Made by a program: the position numbers and the translations under genes
Notes under the pieces: model-generated
Seen by the model: the letters and a program-made list of their open reading frames with translations, nothing else
The model's database searches: none
What the model was told of the DNA's origin: nothing
In this document: piece by piece, positions 43,539 through 52,700 of the stretch
How positions within the stretch are numbered: the first letter of the stretch is position 1
Layout of the letters: the number at the start of each line of letters is the position of its first letter
Origin: Lysobacterales bacterium
Lineage (GTDB): Bacteria; Pseudomonadota; Gammaproteobacteria; Xanthomonadales; BPKI01
Direction: 5' to 3'
Assembly: GCA_026005055.1 (NCBI GenBank)
Contig: BPKI01000001.1
Location: forward strand, 62,001-126,000
DNA length: 64,000 bases

Positions 43539-43567
43539 CGAGGCGATGTGAAAACGTGATCGCCTCG
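43539..43567. promoter_or_regulatory. Perfect 9-bp inverted repeat in divergent intergenic region
   Basis: CGAGGCGAT-gtgaaaacgtg-ATCGCCTCG between lipocalin and PQQ-propeller gene. Confidence 0.45.
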
Positions 43568-43627
43568 TAACAACTGTGACGGCGATGCCTCTAGACTGAG
43601 GCCAACGGTCTTTCGCGAAGCTTCGGC

Positions 43628-45613
43628 ATGAGTCGGTTTCGCCCCTGGCGGGCGCTCGGCGCGGCAGCGACGCTGCTCGTCCCGCCTTCGCTTTCGGCGC
43701 AGCCGATCTTCGCCGATGGCTTCGAACAGCGGGTGCCACCCGCGGCCATGGCTTGGCATCAACACGCCGCCGATGCCGCACGGCGAAGCTACGTGGCCTC
43801 AGCGGTGCCCCTCCCTTGGCGCTGGAAATGGGCATGGAACGGACCCACGGAAAGCGGCGGCATCGTCCCCGGCAAGAGCTCGCTTCCTCGCAACGTCCAG
43901 CCGATCACCGGGAATGGACGGGTGTACGCGGCCGCCGGCCACCGGGGGCTCTTTGCCCTCTCGGCAGCCAGCGGCGAAGTGCTGTGGAACGCGAGCTTCG
44001 CCGGTCCTGCCCTTTCCACGCCCGCCTACCAACCCGGCGCCGATGCGCTTTTCGTCGCGAGCGGAGAGGGCCGCTTGCACCGGCTCGACGCGGCGACAGG
44101 GACGAGCCTGCTCAGCGTCCCCCTGGCCGGCCCGGCGCGCACCCCGCCCCTCCTCCTTCCCGACCGGGTCCTGGTGGCCGCGGGCACAGTGCTTCATGCC
44201 TTTCGCGCCAGCGATCTCACGCCGCTTTGGAGCCACGATGCCGGTCGCCTGATCGAAACCGCCCCGGCGGCGAGCGCCGATGGACGGGTGATCTTCGCCA
44301 CCGAGGATCTCGAGGTGCGCGCGGTCGATGTGAACAGCGGGCTTGAGCTCTGGCGCCGCAAACCCTCGCCGAGGCAACCCGCCCTCCACCCCGAAGGCTT
44401 GCCTTTCACCGCCGCGGAAGCGAGCTACCGCTTCGCCTGGCCGGTGATCGCGGATGCCCAGGGTCTCGTGTTGATCAAGCTCAGGCTCGATTGGCAAACG
44501 ATGTGGGACTACGGCGCGCAGACCAGCAATGCCTCGATCCGCGCGTTCTTCGCGGCCAATCCCGGGCAGCAGGCCCTTCACGCGCTTCGCTTGAGCGATG
44601 GGCAAACCGCCTTCATCGCCAACATCGGTCACGGCGGCTACGGCAACGGCGACTACATGCCGATGGGGCCGCAGCCGGTGATCCGGACCCTCGCGGATGG
44701 CACGCAGATCGCCTACGCGATCGTCCGCGGCCGTCACGATCTCGATCCGCGCTGGGATTCCTTCTTCGGCGAGCTCGTCCTCGATACGAGCCTGCCCGGA
44801 TTTCAGCCCGGGGACATCCGCTGGATCCGCTACCCCGGGATCGTGGACTTCCTGCTGACCGACGAGCAACCGAATCTCTCCATGGCCGGCGATCAGCTCT
44901 TCGGCGGGCATTGGATGGCGGGCTATGCCATCCGCCCCCTCGATCGAAGCCCCGCCTACGGCAGCTACGCCAACCCGATCCCCGCCGAACCGTTGCCTCA
45001 CATCGTCACCTCGAGCAACTCGGGAAGCTTCAGCCCCACGCACTGGTCGCCAGGACCGCTCGCGCAGGATGGGGATGCTCGGCTCTTCCCCTTCGGTTTC
45101 TACATCTACTGGAACCAGGGCCCGGTCTATGACGCCTACTGGAGCGAATACGCCGTCTGGGTGGTCTCCGAGGGGCTGGTGCTCTTCCGAAGCTGCGATG
45201 GGGCGATCGTCGCGCTCGAGCATGGATCGCCCACCGCCGCCCCCGCGGCGAAGGTTGCCGGCGCGTCGCCACCGCCGCCGCTGCCCGGGCCCGCTTGGGT
45301 GCGCGCCGAGGAGGCCCGGGCTCATGCCGGTCGGCGGACGAGCGTCGAGGGCCGTATCGCCCGAGTGTTCAACAACGGCAAGGCGATCCAGCTCTATTTC
45401 GCCTGGCCGCACAAAGGCCATTTCAAAGTGCTGATCGAGCGCCCCGACTGGCCGGCCTTCGGGCCGGGTCTCGGTTGGACGCGGGGCTACGATCGGGCAG
45501 GGCTCTATGCGCGCGGTCAGCGCGTTCGCGTCCATGGCCTGATCAGCTGGTACCAGGGCGATCCGGTCATCCGCATCGAGCGCCCCGAGGCGATCGAGGT
45601 GCTCGAGCGATGA
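43628..45613 (+). CDS. Secreted PQQ-type beta-propeller protein with C-terminal OB-like domain and N-terminal IFADGFE motif
   Basis: Signal peptide ending LSAQP; repeated GLFALSAASGEVLWNASF / RLHRLDAATGTSLLSVPL blades; C-term RTSVEGRIARVFNNGKAIQLYFAWPHKGHFKVLI. Confidence 0.78.
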   Translation: MSRFRPWRALGAAATLLVPPSLSAQPIFADGFEQRVPPAAMAWHQHAADAARRSYVASAVPLPWRWKWAWNGPTESGGIVPGKSSLPRNVQPITGNGRVYAAAGHRGLFALSAASGEVLWNASFAGPALSTPAYQPGADALFVASGEGRLHRLDAATGTSLLSVPLAGPARTPPLLLPDRVLVAAGTVLHAFRASDLTPLWSHDAGRLIETAPAASADGRVIFATEDLEVRAVDVNSGLELWRRKPSPRQPALHPEGLPFTAAEASYRFAWPVIADAQGLVLIKLRLDWQTMWDYGAQTSNASIRAFFAANPGQQALHALRLSDGQTAFIANIGHGGYGNGDYMPMGPQPVIRTLADGTQIAYAIVRGRHDLDPRWDSFFGELVLDTSLPGFQPGDIRWIRYPGIVDFLLTDEQPNLSMAGDQLFGGHWMAGYAIRPLDRSPAYGSYANPIPAEPLPHIVTSSNSGSFSPTHWSPGPLAQDGDARLFPFGFYIYWNQGPVYDAYWSEYAVWVVSEGLVLFRSCDGAIVALEHGSPTAAPAAKVAGASPPPPLPGPAWVRAEEARAHAGRRTSVEGRIARVFNNGKAIQLYFAWPHKGHFKVLIERPDWPAFGPGLGWTRGYDRAGLYARGQRVRVHGLISWYQGDPVIRIERPEAIEVLER

Positions 45614-48600
45614 AGCGAAAAGCGCTCGTGGCCGCCCTCGCGCTCGCCGCCGCCCAGGCGAGCGGGCAAAACCTGCTCGAGAACGGCGGCTTCGAGCAGC
45701 TTTCCGGCAATCAAGCGAGCGGCTGGCCGGGGCTCACCACCGCCTATCTCAGCAGCACCATCGTGCGAAGCGGGCAGCGCGCGGTGGCGATCGAGCGCGA
45801 TCAAGCCGCCGATGGCCCTTCCTGGTCGCAGGGCTGGCTCCCCACCTCGGCCGGCGCTCGCTACAAGCTCATCGGCTATGTGCGCTGCGATGCCTTCGAG
45901 GGGCAGGGCTGGGGCCACGCCCTGCTTGGCATCGTCCACGCCGACTGGAGCGAGGAAAGGATCGCCCCGGAACGGCTCACCGCCTCTTGTGGCGATGGCA
46001 CGTGGCACGGATTCGCGTTGCGCTTCAACGCCAAACCCGGGGGTACGCTCGTGCGCTTTGGCGTCTTCGGGCCCAAAGAACGGGTGCGGCTTTACTTCGA
46101 CGACCTCGCCTTGGTACCGGCTTCCGCGCCGAACCAGCCGCCCTCGGGTCAGGCCAGCCTCAGCCCGCTCTCGGGCAGCGCGCCGCTGACCGTGAGCTTC
46201 GCCGCAAGCCTCGAGGATCGCGATGGCGCGGTCGCCGAGATCCGCTGGGACATGGGCGATGGGCGGCTTCATGAGCAGGCGTCGGGCAGCCACCTCTACC
46301 GCTTCGCGGGGCGTTATCCGGTGCGCCTGATCGCGCTCGATGATGAAGGCGGACGCTTCGAGCGAAGCTTCGAGGTGGTGGTCCATGATCCCGCCGCCCC
46401 GCGCCTGAGCGTGCTCGCCCCTGAGGATGGCAGCAGCACGGCGGCAGAGACGATCACGCTGAGCGGCAATGCCTTGCCTGCGATCCTCGATCCGGCACCG
46501 CTTGCGACCCTGGTCTGGGACAACCTCGACCTCGAGCCCGCGACCGCAGGCGCGATCCCGGCGAGCCCGAACTTCAGCCTGACGGTGCCGCTCAAGCCCG
46601 GCCGCAACCGGCTGCTTCTCACTTTGAGCGACCAGGCGGGGCGGATCGCCACGCAAAGGCTCACCGTTCATCGCACCCTGAGCGCGCCGGTGATCCGCGA
46701 ACTGTGGACCGCTCCTCGTGAGGTGGAGCGCTTCGCCACCTGGCGCGCCACCTTTCTGCTCGATACGGTCGCCGAGCAGCCTTTCTTCGATTACGACCCC
46801 GAAGCGCCCTCGCCCGAAGACGGCGTTGCCGGCGTCCGCGCCGAAGCCGAGATCACCCTCCCCAACGGTGTTCTGCTGCGACAGCCCGCCTTTCAGCGCG
46901 CCGACCTCATCGAGCGCGAGGGCCTTTGGCACGACCTGGGCAGCCGCCGTTTCGAGCTTCGCTACACGCCGCGCCTGGTCGGCACCCATGCCATCCGGCT
47001 CAAAATCAGGGATGCCTCGGGCGAAAGCACCCTCGATCTTGGCACCATCGAGGTCAGCGAGAGCAGCCGTCCCGGCTTCATCGGCCGCGCCAGCGACTCG
47101 CGCTACTTCGCCCGCGACTCCGGGCAGGCTTACATCCCCATCGGGCCGGCGCTCGATCCCCGGCATCATGAGAACCACGGTGCGCTCACATGGCGTCGGC
47201 CGTGGCTCGGCGGCTTTGGCGCCTTTTCCACCAACTGGTCGCGCTGGATCTCGAGCGCCGAGCGCCACGGCAACGAGGGCTTCATGGCCGCCCTCGAGTT
47301 CCGCGAGCGGCTACCGTGCCGCGAGCTTTCCTTCCCGCTCTTTTGCTCCGGAAGCTGTGGCGCGAGCGATGAAGACGGGGAAGGCTGGCGGCTGTGGCAG
47401 GGCTTCCTGCTCGAAGGGCAGACCGGTTTCCGCGTGGTGAGCGGGCGGCGTTACCGCCTGCTCATACGCCTCAAGCTCGATCCGCTCACCCCGCGAGCCG
47501 CCGCGCCCGCGGGCCTTGCCGTGCGCTTGCACGACTGGCCGCCTCCTGGCCAGAGCTGGCGGAGCTACCTCGAGAGCCTCGGGCCCGCGCATACCCTGCT
47601 CGCCCCCCTTTCCGGCCCGCGGCCCTGGCACACGGTGCTCGTCGATTTCACGGCCGCCATCACCGCCGAGGATCTCTCCTTGCACCTGCATGGCGTCGCC
47701 TCGGGGCGGGCTTGGCTCGATACGATTTCCCTGCGCGAGATCGACGCGCAGGGCCGCTATCTCAGCGGCGAGCTGCTCCGCAACCCCCGCGCCGATCACC
47801 ACCGCTACGTTGACGAGAAGGGTGCGCGCGAGATCGAGCATCTGCTCGAACGGGCCGAGGCGCAGCGCGTGGCGCTGCAGATGGTGGTGCAGGACAAGAA
47901 CGACTGGATCCCGCGCCATCTGAGCGATCTTGGGGTATTCTCGCCGCGCGGCGGCGGTTACTACCAAGGCGAGGGCACGCGCTGGCGTTGGCTCGCGCGC
48001 CAGTGGTGGCGGTACTTGGCTGCGCGCTACGGACCCTCGACCGCGATCTTCGCCTTCGAGCTCAACAACGAGGGCTCGCCGGATGATCGCGCCCATTGGC
48101 AAGCGGCGGAAGACTTCGCCCGCTTCTTCGCGCAGCAGGCGCATCCGCATCTGGCGAGCACCTCGTTCTGGTGCTGCTGGCGCCCGGCCTTCTGGGGTGA
48201 TCATCAGAACTTCCCGCACCTCGGCTACGCCGACCTTCACGAGTACAGCAACGACGGAGAGCTTGGGAGTCAGCGTGAGGCGCTGGAGGCGGATTTCGCC
48301 GCCATGCACCTCTTCCGGGTGGCGAAAGTGCGGCAAAGCCCGGTGGGGCGGCCGGTGATCCGCGCCGAATCCGGGCTCGAGCCGGGCACCAGCCATTTCG
48401 AGCTGCTCGCCAACCAGCCCAATCCCGGCATCTGGTTCCACAATCTGCTCTGGGCGCAGCTCGATGGCTCAGGCGTCTTCGATCCCGGGTATTGGTGGCA
48501 GGAGCATTTCGAGGCGGTCGATCGCTATCTGCTTGGAAGCGCTCAGGCCGGGGTTTCGCGCGCCTTGCTCGCCGCGCCTTATGCCGCCTTCGTCGCCAGC

Positions 48601-48987
48601 CTCGGCCGCGAGGCCGGCGGCTTCGTCGATCTCGACGCCGAAGTGCAAGGCGAACTGAGGGTCATCGGCCAACGCCACCTGGGCCGCGGCGAAGCGCATC
48701 TTTGGGTGCAGAACCCGCACTCGACGTGGAAACGCTGGATGCTTCAACCCGCGACGGTGACGCCGACGCAGGGCAGCGTGCGCATCGGCCTTGGCCAGGC
48801 CGGGCGCTATCGCATCGAGCGCTTCGACACCTGGCAGGGCGGAGTGATCGAAAGCTTCGTGCAAGATAGCGACGCCCAGGGGCGCATCCTGCTCACGGTG
48901 AGCGGGCTTCTCCGCGATACCGCCTTCCGCATCATCCGGCTCGGCGGCGCCGAGGGCATCTTCGCCGACGGTTTCGAGGCGCCGTGA
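45610..48987 (+). CDS. Large secreted multidomain protein: carbohydrate-binding-like and PKD-like modules plus clan GH-A-like domain, C-terminal IFADGFEAP
   Basis: Signal MKRKALVAALALAAAQASG; LSGSAPLTVSFAASLEDRDGAVAEIRWDMGDG (PKD); FAFELNNEG (Glu codon 48070) and PVIRAESG (Glu codon 48367) as putative GH-A catalytic motifs; ATGA overlap with upstream gene. Confidence 0.75.
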   Translation: MKRKALVAALALAAAQASGQNLLENGGFEQLSGNQASGWPGLTTAYLSSTIVRSGQRAVAIERDQAADGPSWSQGWLPTSAGARYKLIGYVRCDAFEGQGWGHALLGIVHADWSEERIAPERLTASCGDGTWHGFALRFNAKPGGTLVRFGVFGPKERVRLYFDDLALVPASAPNQPPSGQASLSPLSGSAPLTVSFAASLEDRDGAVAEIRWDMGDGRLHEQASGSHLYRFAGRYPVRLIALDDEGGRFERSFEVVVHDPAAPRLSVLAPEDGSSTAAETITLSGNALPAILDPAPLATLVWDNLDLEPATAGAIPASPNFSLTVPLKPGRNRLLLTLSDQAGRIATQRLTVHRTLSAPVIRELWTAPREVERFATWRATFLLDTVAEQPFFDYDPEAPSPEDGVAGVRAEAEITLPNGVLLRQPAFQRADLIEREGLWHDLGSRRFELRYTPRLVGTHAIRLKIRDASGESTLDLGTIEVSESSRPGFIGRASDSRYFARDSGQAYIPIGPALDPRHHENHGALTWRRPWLGGFGAFSTNWSRWISSAERHGNEGFMAALEFRERLPCRELSFPLFCSGSCGASDEDGEGWRLWQGFLLEGQTGFRVVSGRRYRLLIRLKLDPLTPRAAAPAGLAVRLHDWPPPGQSWRSYLESLGPAHTLLAPLSGPRPWHTVLVDFTAAITAEDLSLHLHGVASGRAWLDTISLREIDAQGRYLSGELLRNPRADHHRYVDEKGAREIEHLLERAEAQRVALQMVVQDKNDWIPRHLSDLGVFSPRGGGYYQGEGTRWRWLARQWWRYLAARYGPSTAIFAFELNNEGSPDDRAHWQAAEDFARFFAQQAHPHLASTSFWCCWRPAFWGDHQNFPHLGYADLHEYSNDGELGSQREALEADFAAMHLFRVAKVRQSPVGRPVIRAESGLEPGTSHFELLANQPNPGIWFHNLLWAQLDGSGVFDPGYWWQEHFEAVDRYLLGSAQAGVSRALLAAPYAAFVASLGREAGGFVDLDAEVQGELRVIGQRHLGRGEAHLWVQNPHSTWKRWMLQPATVTPTQGSVRIGLGQAGRYRIERFDTWQGGVIESFVQDSDAQGRILLTVSGLLRDTAFRIIRLGGAEGIFADGFEAP

Positions 48988-49019
48988 GCCCATCGGGACT
49001 TGGGAAGCACTCTTCACGA

Positions 49020-49048
49020 TTGACCGAAGTATTTGTCGGGCCTATAGT
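49020..49048 (+). promoter_or_regulatory. Sigma70-like promoter of zapB-like/zapA operon
   Basis: TTGACC - 17 nt - TATAGT. Confidence 0.7.
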
Positions 49049-49056
49049 TCCAAGCG

Positions 49057-49278
49057 ATGGGACCTGGGGAGGAATTGTGGCTTCGATTGGAGCGCCTCGA
49101 GCGCAAGCTCGAGCGGCTGCTTGAGCTTTGCCGCCGCCTGCAGGAAGAGAATCACAGTCTGCGGCGCAGTCAGGAGCAACTGGTCCATGAACGGGCCGAA
49201 CTCATCTCGCGCAACGATCAGGCGCGAGCGCGGGTGGAGGCCATGATCGCTCGCCTGAAGACGATGGAGCAGGGTTGA
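49057..49278 (+). CDS. TIGR02449-type (ZapB-like) coiled-coil protein
   Basis: RLERLERKLERLLELCRRLQEENHSLRRSQEQLVHERAELISRNDQARARVEAMIARLK; directly before zapA. Confidence 0.88.
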   Translation: MGPGEELWLRLERLERKLERLLELCRRLQEENHSLRRSQEQLVHERAELISRNDQARARVEAMIARLKTMEQG

Positions 49279-49583
49279 TGAGCGAGCCCGTCAACGTCCG
49301 TATCCTCGATCGCGACTACCTCGTCGCCTGCGAGCCCGAGCACCGACCGCGCCTGCTCGAAGCGGCCGCCATGCTCGACGCTCGCTTGCGCGAGCTCAAG
49401 GCCGGTGCGCGCGGCGTGCCACCGCTGGAGCGCATGGCCGTCCTCGCCGCGCTCAATCTGGCCAACGAATTGATCGAGGCGCGCCAGGCCCTCGCTCGCA
49501 CGCAAAGCGCGCTCGAGCGCATCGAAGCGCAAATCGCGCCCCGTATCGACCGTCTCCTCGAAGAGAGTTCCGGGGCGCGCTGA
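49278..49583 (+). CDS. zapA: Cell division protein ZapA
   Basis: MSEPVNVRILDRDYLVACEPEHRPRLLEAAAMLDARLRELK; MAVLAALNLANEL. Confidence 0.92.
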   Translation: MSEPVNVRILDRDYLVACEPEHRPRLLEAAAMLDARLRELKAGARGVPPLERMAVLAALNLANELIEARQALARTQSALERIEAQIAPRIDRLLEESSGAR

Positions 49584-49607
49584 GCGAGCCATTCGGGTAG
49601 AATGTTC

Positions 49608-49803
49608 GCCAGGCGTCCTCTGCGGTGTGCGACAGCGCGCTCAACAGTGTGCCTTGACCCTATCGACGACCTCGGGAAAGCGAGATCGCGTCCGGTGTGC
49701 AGGTCCGCTGCGAGCGGAAAGCCTGAAGGACACGTGAGCTTGCCCACCTGATCCCAGGGATCAAGGTCGTTTTGCGTGCACCGGCATCGCGGAGGGTGCC
49801 ACT
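49608..49803 (+). ncRNA. ssrS: 6S RNA
   Basis: Between zapA and fau; -10 TAGAAT at 49598-49603; 17-pair closing stem GGCGTCCTCTGCGGTGT (49612-) with GCATCGCGGAGGGTGCC (ends 49800); conserved CACCTGATCCCAGGGATCAAGG resembling E. coli CACCUUGAACCAAGGGUUCAAGG. Confidence 0.9.
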
Positions 49804-49825
49804 CGGAATCGATGCGGAGCGCTCG

Positions 49826-50428
49826 GTGAGCGATCGTCAGCTTTTGCGCCGGCGGATGCGCGCCTACCGCCGCACGCTGTCGGCGCGGGAGCGCGCCGAG
49901 GCCGCCGACGCGATCGCCTACCATCTGCTCGCTCTCCCGGGTCTCGACGAGATGAAAGCCGTCGCGGGCTATTTCGCCGTCGATGGCGAGCTGCCCTTGT
50001 CGTCGGTCGCGAGCCGGCTGATCGCGCTCGGCAAGCGTTATTACCTGCCGGTGCTCGAGCCCGGACAACGCCTCTCCTTCCGCCGATTCGACGCCGACGC
50101 GCCCTTGGTGCCGAACCGCTTCGGCATCCCCGAACCGAGCACGGGCGAGTCGCTCGCGCCGGAATGCCTCGACCTCGTTTTTCTGCCGCTGATCGCGTTC
50201 GATGCGCTCGGTAACCGGCTCGGCAGCGGCGCAGGTTATTACGACCGGACCTTCGCCTTCCGCCGTCATGCGGCGACCGACCGCCCTCTGCTCGTCGGAG
50301 TGGGCTACGCCTTCCAGCAGCGCCCTCTGTTGCCTGCGGCCGACTGGGACATTCCGCTGGATTTCGTGCTCACCGATCGCTCCCTCATCGACTGCCGGTC
50401 CCTCCGTCTCGAGGAGGCGGCGCGATGA
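49826..50428 (+). CDS. fau: 5-formyltetrahydrofolate cyclo-ligase
   Basis: GTG start after 6[41 protein letters not shown]. Confidence 0.92.
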   Translation: MSDRQLLRRRMRAYRRTLSARERAEAADAIAYHLLALPGLDEMKAVAGYFAVDGELPLSSVASRLIALGKRYYLPVLEPGQRLSFRRFDADAPLVPNRFGIPEPSTGESLAPECLDLVFLPLIAFDALGNRLGSGAGYYDRTFAFRRHAATDRPLLVGVGYAFQQRPLLPAADWDIPLDFVLTDRSLIDCRSLRLEEAAR

Positions 50429-50886
50429 GTCGCTGGCTGCTCAAGACCGAGCCCTCGGAGTTTTCGATCGAGGATCTCGCCGCGCGCGGGGAGGAAGCCT
50501 GGACCGGGGTGCGCAATTACCAGGCGCGCAATTTTCTGCGGAGCATGCGCCCAGGAGATCTCGCGCTGATCTATCACTCAAGCTGCGCGCGGCCGGCGGT
50601 GGTCGGCATCGGCCGGGTCCAAAGCGAAGCTTTTCCCGACCCCACCCAGTTCGATCCGGAAAGTCCATACTTCGATCCGCGCAGCCGTCCCGAGGCGCCG
50701 CGCTGGTATGCGGTGAACATCGCGTTCGAGCGGCGTACCGAGCGGCCGATCGCGCTTGCCGCGATCAAAGCGCAACCCGCGCTCGCCGCGGACTTCCCCC
50801 TCACCCGCCGCGGCAATCGCCTGTCGGTGATGCCGGTGACCGAAGCGCAATGGCGAGCGATCCTCGCCTTGGAGAGAGTCCGATGA
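50425..50886 (+). CDS. EVE domain protein
   Basis: [54 protein letters not shown]. Confidence 0.93.
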   Translation: MSRWLLKTEPSEFSIEDLAARGEEAWTGVRNYQARNFLRSMRPGDLALIYHSSCARPAVVGIGRVQSEAFPDPTQFDPESPYFDPRSRPEAPRWYAVNIAFERRTERPIALAAIKAQPALAADFPLTRRGNRLSVMPVTEAQWRAILALERVR

Positions 50887-51545
50887 GCGAGGATCCGCGC
50901 GAGCGCGGCAAGCGGCTATCGGCGCTCAAGGCGCTCGATTGGGTCGAGGAGGGCATGGTGGTGGGGGTCGGCACCGGCTCCACCGTGGCCTACTTCATCG
51001 AGGCCCTGGCCAAGCGCCGCCACGACATCGAGGGCGCGGTGGCGAGCTCGCGCGATACGGCGGCCAAGCTCGAATCCCGCGGCATCCGCTTGATCGATCT
51101 CAACGCGGCGGGCGACATCCCGCTCTACGTGGATGGCGCCGATGAATGCGACCCCTACGGCCGCTTGATCAAAGGCGGCGGCGGGGCGTTGACCCGCGAG
51201 AAGATCATCGCCGAGGCTGCAGCCCGCTTCGTCTGCATTCTCGATGCGAGCAAGCAAGTCGAGCTGCTTGGGCGATTTCCATTGCCGGTCGAAGTGATCC
51301 CGATGGCGCGCTCCTTGGTCGCGCGCAAGCTCAGGGCGCTCGGCGGCCTTCCCGTCTGGCGGGAGGGCTACGTGACCGACAATGGCCACTGGATCCTCGA
51401 TGTCCATGGATTGAGCATCCTCGATCCCGTGGCGCTCGAGCGCGAGATCAATCAGATTCCCGGGGTGGTGACCGTGGGGCTCTTCGCCCGCCGGCCGGCG
51501 GATCTGATCGTCGTGGACGGCGAAGTGAGACACCCCGGCCGCTGA
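50883..51545 (+). CDS. rpiA: Ribose-5-phosphate isomerase A
   Basis: [60 protein letters not shown]. Confidence 0.95.
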   Translation: MSEDPRERGKRLSALKALDWVEEGMVVGVGTGSTVAYFIEALAKRRHDIEGAVASSRDTAAKLESRGIRLIDLNAAGDIPLYVDGADECDPYGRLIKGGGGALTREKIIAEAAARFVCILDASKQVELLGRFPLPVEVIPMARSLVARKLRALGGLPVWREGYVTDNGHWILDVHGLSILDPVALEREINQIPGVVTVGLFARRPADLIVVDGEVRHPGR

Positions 51546-51551
51546 GCCGAG

Positions 51552-52628
51552 CTAGCTGCCCTCGCCGCGAGCACCCTGTTCGGCGGCGATGACCTTGAGC
51601 AGTCCGGACAGACCACCCTGCAAAGCGTAGGCATCGAAGCCGATCTTGCTCAGGATGAACGCCGCGGCACCGCTTCGCTCGCCGGTGTTGCAATAGACGA
51701 CCACCTTGCGTTTCTTATCGAGCGTCGCCAGAGCCTTCTCGCGCAGGACGAACAGCGGCGCGTTGATCGCGCCCTTGATCGCACCTTGCGCGAACTCATC
51801 GGGCATCCGCACGTCCACGATCTGGGCACCCTGACGGGCCATGATCGAGGCCTTGGCCGGCGTCAGCCAAGCCACCGCCGGCGGCTTGAGGACCTCATCG
51901 AAAGCGGCCTTGGAGAGCCGCATGAGTCGGCAAGGCTCAAGGGTGCTGACCGATGCATTCCTCACGGTGTTCGCGAGAAAGGCATCCTCGCCGAAACTGT
52001 CGCCGACACGCAGCGTCGCGAGGACCGTATCGCGGCCACCGATCATGCGCGAGACCGCGACCGATCCTTCTCGGATCACGTAAAAATAATCCGGCGCGTC
52101 TCCCTCCCGGATGACCGTCTCCCCGGCCGGCACCCGGATTTCCTCGAAACGCTGAAACATGCGCTCCAGATTGGCCGAGGGCAGCTTGTGCATGGCCCGG
52201 CAACGCAGAAGTTGGAAGACCCAGCGATTGGCGTCGGGCGAAGGGTCGTAGTGCTTGAAGTTTTCGCTGCGGCTGAGCTGATCCCACACGAGGATCTTCT
52301 CGAGCAACCTGCGATCGAAACGCAGCACTCGCGCCCGCTTGCTCTCGACCACGGCGGTGAAGCGCCGCGGCCTGGTATCGCCCAAGGGGTAGCGCCCCTG
52401 CAACGCATTCGCATCGTGCGACTTGGCCCGGCCGTCGGGATAGTCGCACCGGATGCTGCCATCGACCACGTAGATCGTGTCTTCGTCCTCCTCCCCGGCG
52501 GAGAACAGAACCTCGCCCTTCTCATGAGTGGCGGGACGCGCGACCTCGTCGGCGAGGAACGCGAGGTGTTCCTCGCGCATCCCGTCGAACGGGTAAAACC
52601 GGCGCAGGTCTGCGATGGCGATGCTCAC
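51552..52628 (-). CDS. Cyclic-nucleotide-binding domain(s) fused to rhodanese domain
   Basis: Two cNMP-like domains (second: PAGETVIREGDAPDYFYVIREGSVAV...GDSFGEDAFLANTVRNASV) and rhodanese IVDVRMPDEFAQGAIKGAINAPL...VVYCNTGERSGAAAFIL. Confidence 0.88.
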   Translation of the reverse strand: MSIAIADLRRFYPFDGMREEHLAFLADEVARPATHEKGEVLFSAGEEDEDTIYVVDGSIRCDYPDGRAKSHDANALQGRYPLGDTRPRRFTAVVESKRARVLRFDRRLLEKILVWDQLSRSENFKHYDPSPDANRWVFQLLRCRAMHKLPSANLERMFQRFEEIRVPAGETVIREGDAPDYFYVIREGSVAVSRMIGGRDTVLATLRVGDSFGEDAFLANTVRNASVSTLEPCRLMRLSKAAFDEVLKPPAVAWLTPAKASIMARQGAQIVDVRMPDEFAQGAIKGAINAPLFVLREKALATLDKKRKVVVYCNTGERSGAAAFILSKIGFDAYALQGGLSGLLKVIAAEQGARGEGS

Positions 52629-52700
52629 GGCGGAATCCCCCTTGGGCCAGAAGGCGATGAAAGTGTAGCGGCTCCGGTCATCGGTGCCAGCGTGCCCCCC

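Noticed and set aside
43799-45535. 578-aa minus-strand ORF, and similar 583-aa ORF at 45517-47268
   Set aside because: Antisense to the signal-peptide-bearing PQQ/GH-A-like genes; composition typical of GC-rich shadow frames.
49772-49825. Extended fau N-terminus from 49772
   Set aside because: Overlaps the 3' strand of the 6S RNA closing stem; GTG at 49826 fits better.
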